DNA of 43,990 nt from positions 1,856,222-1,900,211 of the forward strand of contig NZ_RBWE01000001.1 of the NCBI RefSeq assembly GCF_003627965.1. Direction: 5' to 3'. The notes below the pieces were generated by a model, which made no database searches, was not told the DNA's origin, and saw nothing but the letters and a program-made list of their open reading frames with translations. Position 1 is the stretch's first letter, and every line of letters begins with the position of its first letter. Position numbers and translations under genes: made by a program. The DNA comes from Desulfofundulus salinus (lineage in GTDB: Bacteria > Bacillota > Desulfotomaculia > Desulfotomaculales > Desulfovirgulaceae). Of this stretch, positions 42,423-43,990 are shown in pieces.

Positions 42423-42451
42423 ATTATAAAATATTTTCAACAGCCCGTCAA
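42423..42451 (-). promoter_or_regulatory. tRNA-Trp promoter
   Basis: On the minus strand: -35 TTGACG, exactly 17 nt, -10 TATAAT, about 26 nt upstream of the tRNA. Confidence 0.85.
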
Positions 42452-42556
42452 GGACCATTTCAAAAGAGCTATTTGCGTTGTAAACATTTTTGCCCTCTGG
42501 GAGGCTAACGCCCATACCAGACATGGACGTTTTCCAAGGCATCGGAACTGAAGCGG

Positions 42557-43802
42557 ATGCTGGTTTTGCAGCGGGTTCTGGAAGGTCAGATTTCAACCTT
42601 TGAAGCTGCCCTGGTATTAGGCTTAAGTGAACGTCAGGTATACAGGTTAAAGGCCAAATTCCAGTCGCAGGGGCCTGCTGCCCTGGTCCATGGGAACCGG
42701 GGCCGCAAGCCGGTTCACGCTGTTCCCGAGGAGACCCGGCAGCAGGTCATCCAACTCGCCCAAACCATTTACAGGGGGTGCAATTATACTTTTCTTAGCG
42801 AGTTGCTCTGCGAACGGGAAGGAATCACCTTGAGTCCTTCTTCGGTGGGTCGCATCCTGAAAAGCGCCGGCATTCCGAGCCCGCGGAAGCACCGTCCGCC
42901 TAAACTGCACCGCCGTCGTCAGCGGAAACCCCAGTTTGGGATGCTGGTCTTGATCGATGGCAGCCATCATGATTGGCTCGAGGGAAGGGGACCAAAACTG
43001 GTTTTGCTTTTGGCGGTGGACGACGCCACCAGTATGATTTTGGCCGCCCTTTTCAGTCTAACGGAAGATTTCGAAGGTTACCGGCGTCTTCTTTTCGACC
43101 TGGTTACCCGTTATGGTATTCCTCTGGCCATTTACTCTGACCGGCACACCCTTTTCTTCCCCCCGGAAAAGGAAGTATCCCTTGAGCAGCAGTTGCTGGG
43201 AGAGGTTCGGCCGCTGACCCAAATCGGCCGCATTTTAAATGAGTTGGGGATTACCCCGCTCCCCCCAGGCAAAGGGGCGTGTTGAAAGGGCTTTTGGGAC
43301 TCTTCAGGAACGCCTGACCGTTGAGCTTCGCCTGGCCGGGGCATGTTCCCTCGAAGAGGCCAACGAGGTCCTTGAACGTTTTATTGAACGTTACAACCAG
43401 CGGTTTGCGGTACCCCCGGAAAGTTCTGCGTCTGCCTTTCGCCCCGTTCCTGCCCATTTGCGTTTGGAGCACGTTTTTTGCTGGAAGGAGCGCCGGGTTT
43501 TGAACCCCGGCTACACCATTCAGTACCAGAAACAGACCTACAGGGTGGTGAATACCAAAGGTGTTCCGGTCATTCCTTTGCGCACGGTGGTGGAGGTGCA
43601 CAGGCTCGCTGACGGCAGTCTCTTTGTTGGCTGGAACGGCCATATTTACCCCCTTGAACCGGTTCCGGCGAGTTCCTTGTCGCCGAAGAATAAAGAAGCT
43701 GGGAAAAAGGGCGGGCAGTCTATGGGCAGAAAACCCGCCCCCGACCACCCATGGCGCAGGCCATGGAAATCAAGTCAGATCAATCATGGCGTCAGTTTTT
43801 AG
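42557..43802 (+). pseudogene. ISNCY-type transposase with a frameshift
   Basis: Two frames together make one transposase. Frame 1 (42557-43285) has an HTH (EAALVLGLSERQVYRLKAKF) and the catalytic-core pieces IDGSHHDWLEG, DDATS and YSDRHTLFF. Frame 2 (from about 43251 to 43802) continues RSPQAKGRVERAFGTLQERL, with the catalytic Glu, and the C-terminal part GYTIQYQKQTYRVVN. The join needs a +1 shift in the C-rich tract at about 43250-43265. The N-terminus may also be displaced, since a second ATG at 42523 in another frame reads MDVFQGIGTE. The family is ISNCY/IS1202-like (DDE). The copy is probably inactive unless the shift is programmed. Confidence 0.82.
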
Positions 43803-43853
43803 CATGTTCTTTGGTGAGCCCCTGAGGCCTTCCTCTGGCGGCGCCGAAGGGGA

Positions 43854-43988
43854 GTCTTGACAGTCGGGGTCCCCTCACGTGGTACAATGGATTACTTGAC
43901 GGGGGCGTGCTACGTCTTTGTTGCATGTTCCCCGGAGCCGCCCCGTCGGCATTTTTAACTTAACCACGTGAGGGGTGGCTGTCAAGAC
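43854..43988. repeat. MITE-like pair of long inverted repeats
   Basis: A left arm (43854-43882) and a right arm (43964-43988) share GTCTTGACAG and CCCCTCACGTGG in inverted orientation, with a few changes between. They enclose about 81 nt of non-coding sequence. The whole is about 135 nt, the size of a miniature inverted-repeat element. It starts about 50 nt after the transposase frame ends, so the left arm could instead be the right terminal repeat of that IS. Confidence 0.6.
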
Positions 43989-43990
43989 CG

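Overview
The window looks like the chromosome of a spore-forming, anaerobic, selenocysteine-using Firmicute of the Desulfotomaculum/Pelotomaculum type (Peptococcaceae sensu lato). The signs are sporulation genes (a SpoVM-like micro-ORF and spoVB), strong AGGAGG ribosome binding sites with many GTG and TTG starts, and an HdrABC-Flx electron-bifurcating cluster. Genus assignment is inference; the gene content is read directly.

Region 1 (1 to about 7280) is accessory DNA. It carries a tightly packed cassette: an FN3-like surface protein, small single-membrane-span proteins with basic tails, a tail-anchored protein, a Zot/pI-type ATPase, a zinc-ribbon-like protein, an MmcB-like nuclease-fold protein and a tyrosine integrase. 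This resembles an inovirus-like (filamentous phage) provirus. Cargo follows: an internally deleted LivK lipoprotein, an unknown gene, a dCMP deaminase and a Phd/Doc-like toxin-antitoxin pair. The region ends at a 28-nt 3' fragment of a tRNA (best match tRNA-Pro), which I read as the right attachment site. The left end lies outside the window.

Region 2 (7.3 to 23.8 kb) is ordinary chromosome: adk, a methyltransferase, an MTA-phosphorylase-family enzyme, a complete branched-chain amino acid ABC transporter (livKHMGF), a thioredoxin reductase, meaB, a UPF0173 hydrolase, small proteins, an intracellular subtilisin-like protease, a DinG-family helicase with a fused exonuclease, and a 21-residue SpoVM homologue too short for ordinary gene finders.

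Region 3 (24.0 to 30.8 kb) is the highlight: hdrC-hdrB-hdrA-mvhD(flxD)-flxC-flxB-flxA, a soluble heterodisulfide-reductase-like, flavin-based electron-bifurcating complex. hdrA and mvhD are each interrupted by one in-frame UGA exactly where the families have a catalytic or cluster-binding Cys, and each UGA is followed by a hairpin at the right distance for a bacterial SECIS element. I read both as selenoproteins. A GC-rich structured non-coding stretch and a terminator follow.

Region 4 (31.0 to 42.4 kb): small membrane proteins, a TatD-linked radical SAM protein, a CopZ-like copper chaperone, a TPR protein, a queuosine-precursor operon (queD-queC-DUF366-queE-folE) followed by a YpmA-like gene and surE, then spoVB on the opposite strand, an EF-G-like GTPase and tRNA-Trp. 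Region 5 (42.5 kb to the end) holds a frameshifted ISNCY-type transposase and a MITE-like pair of long inverted repeats.
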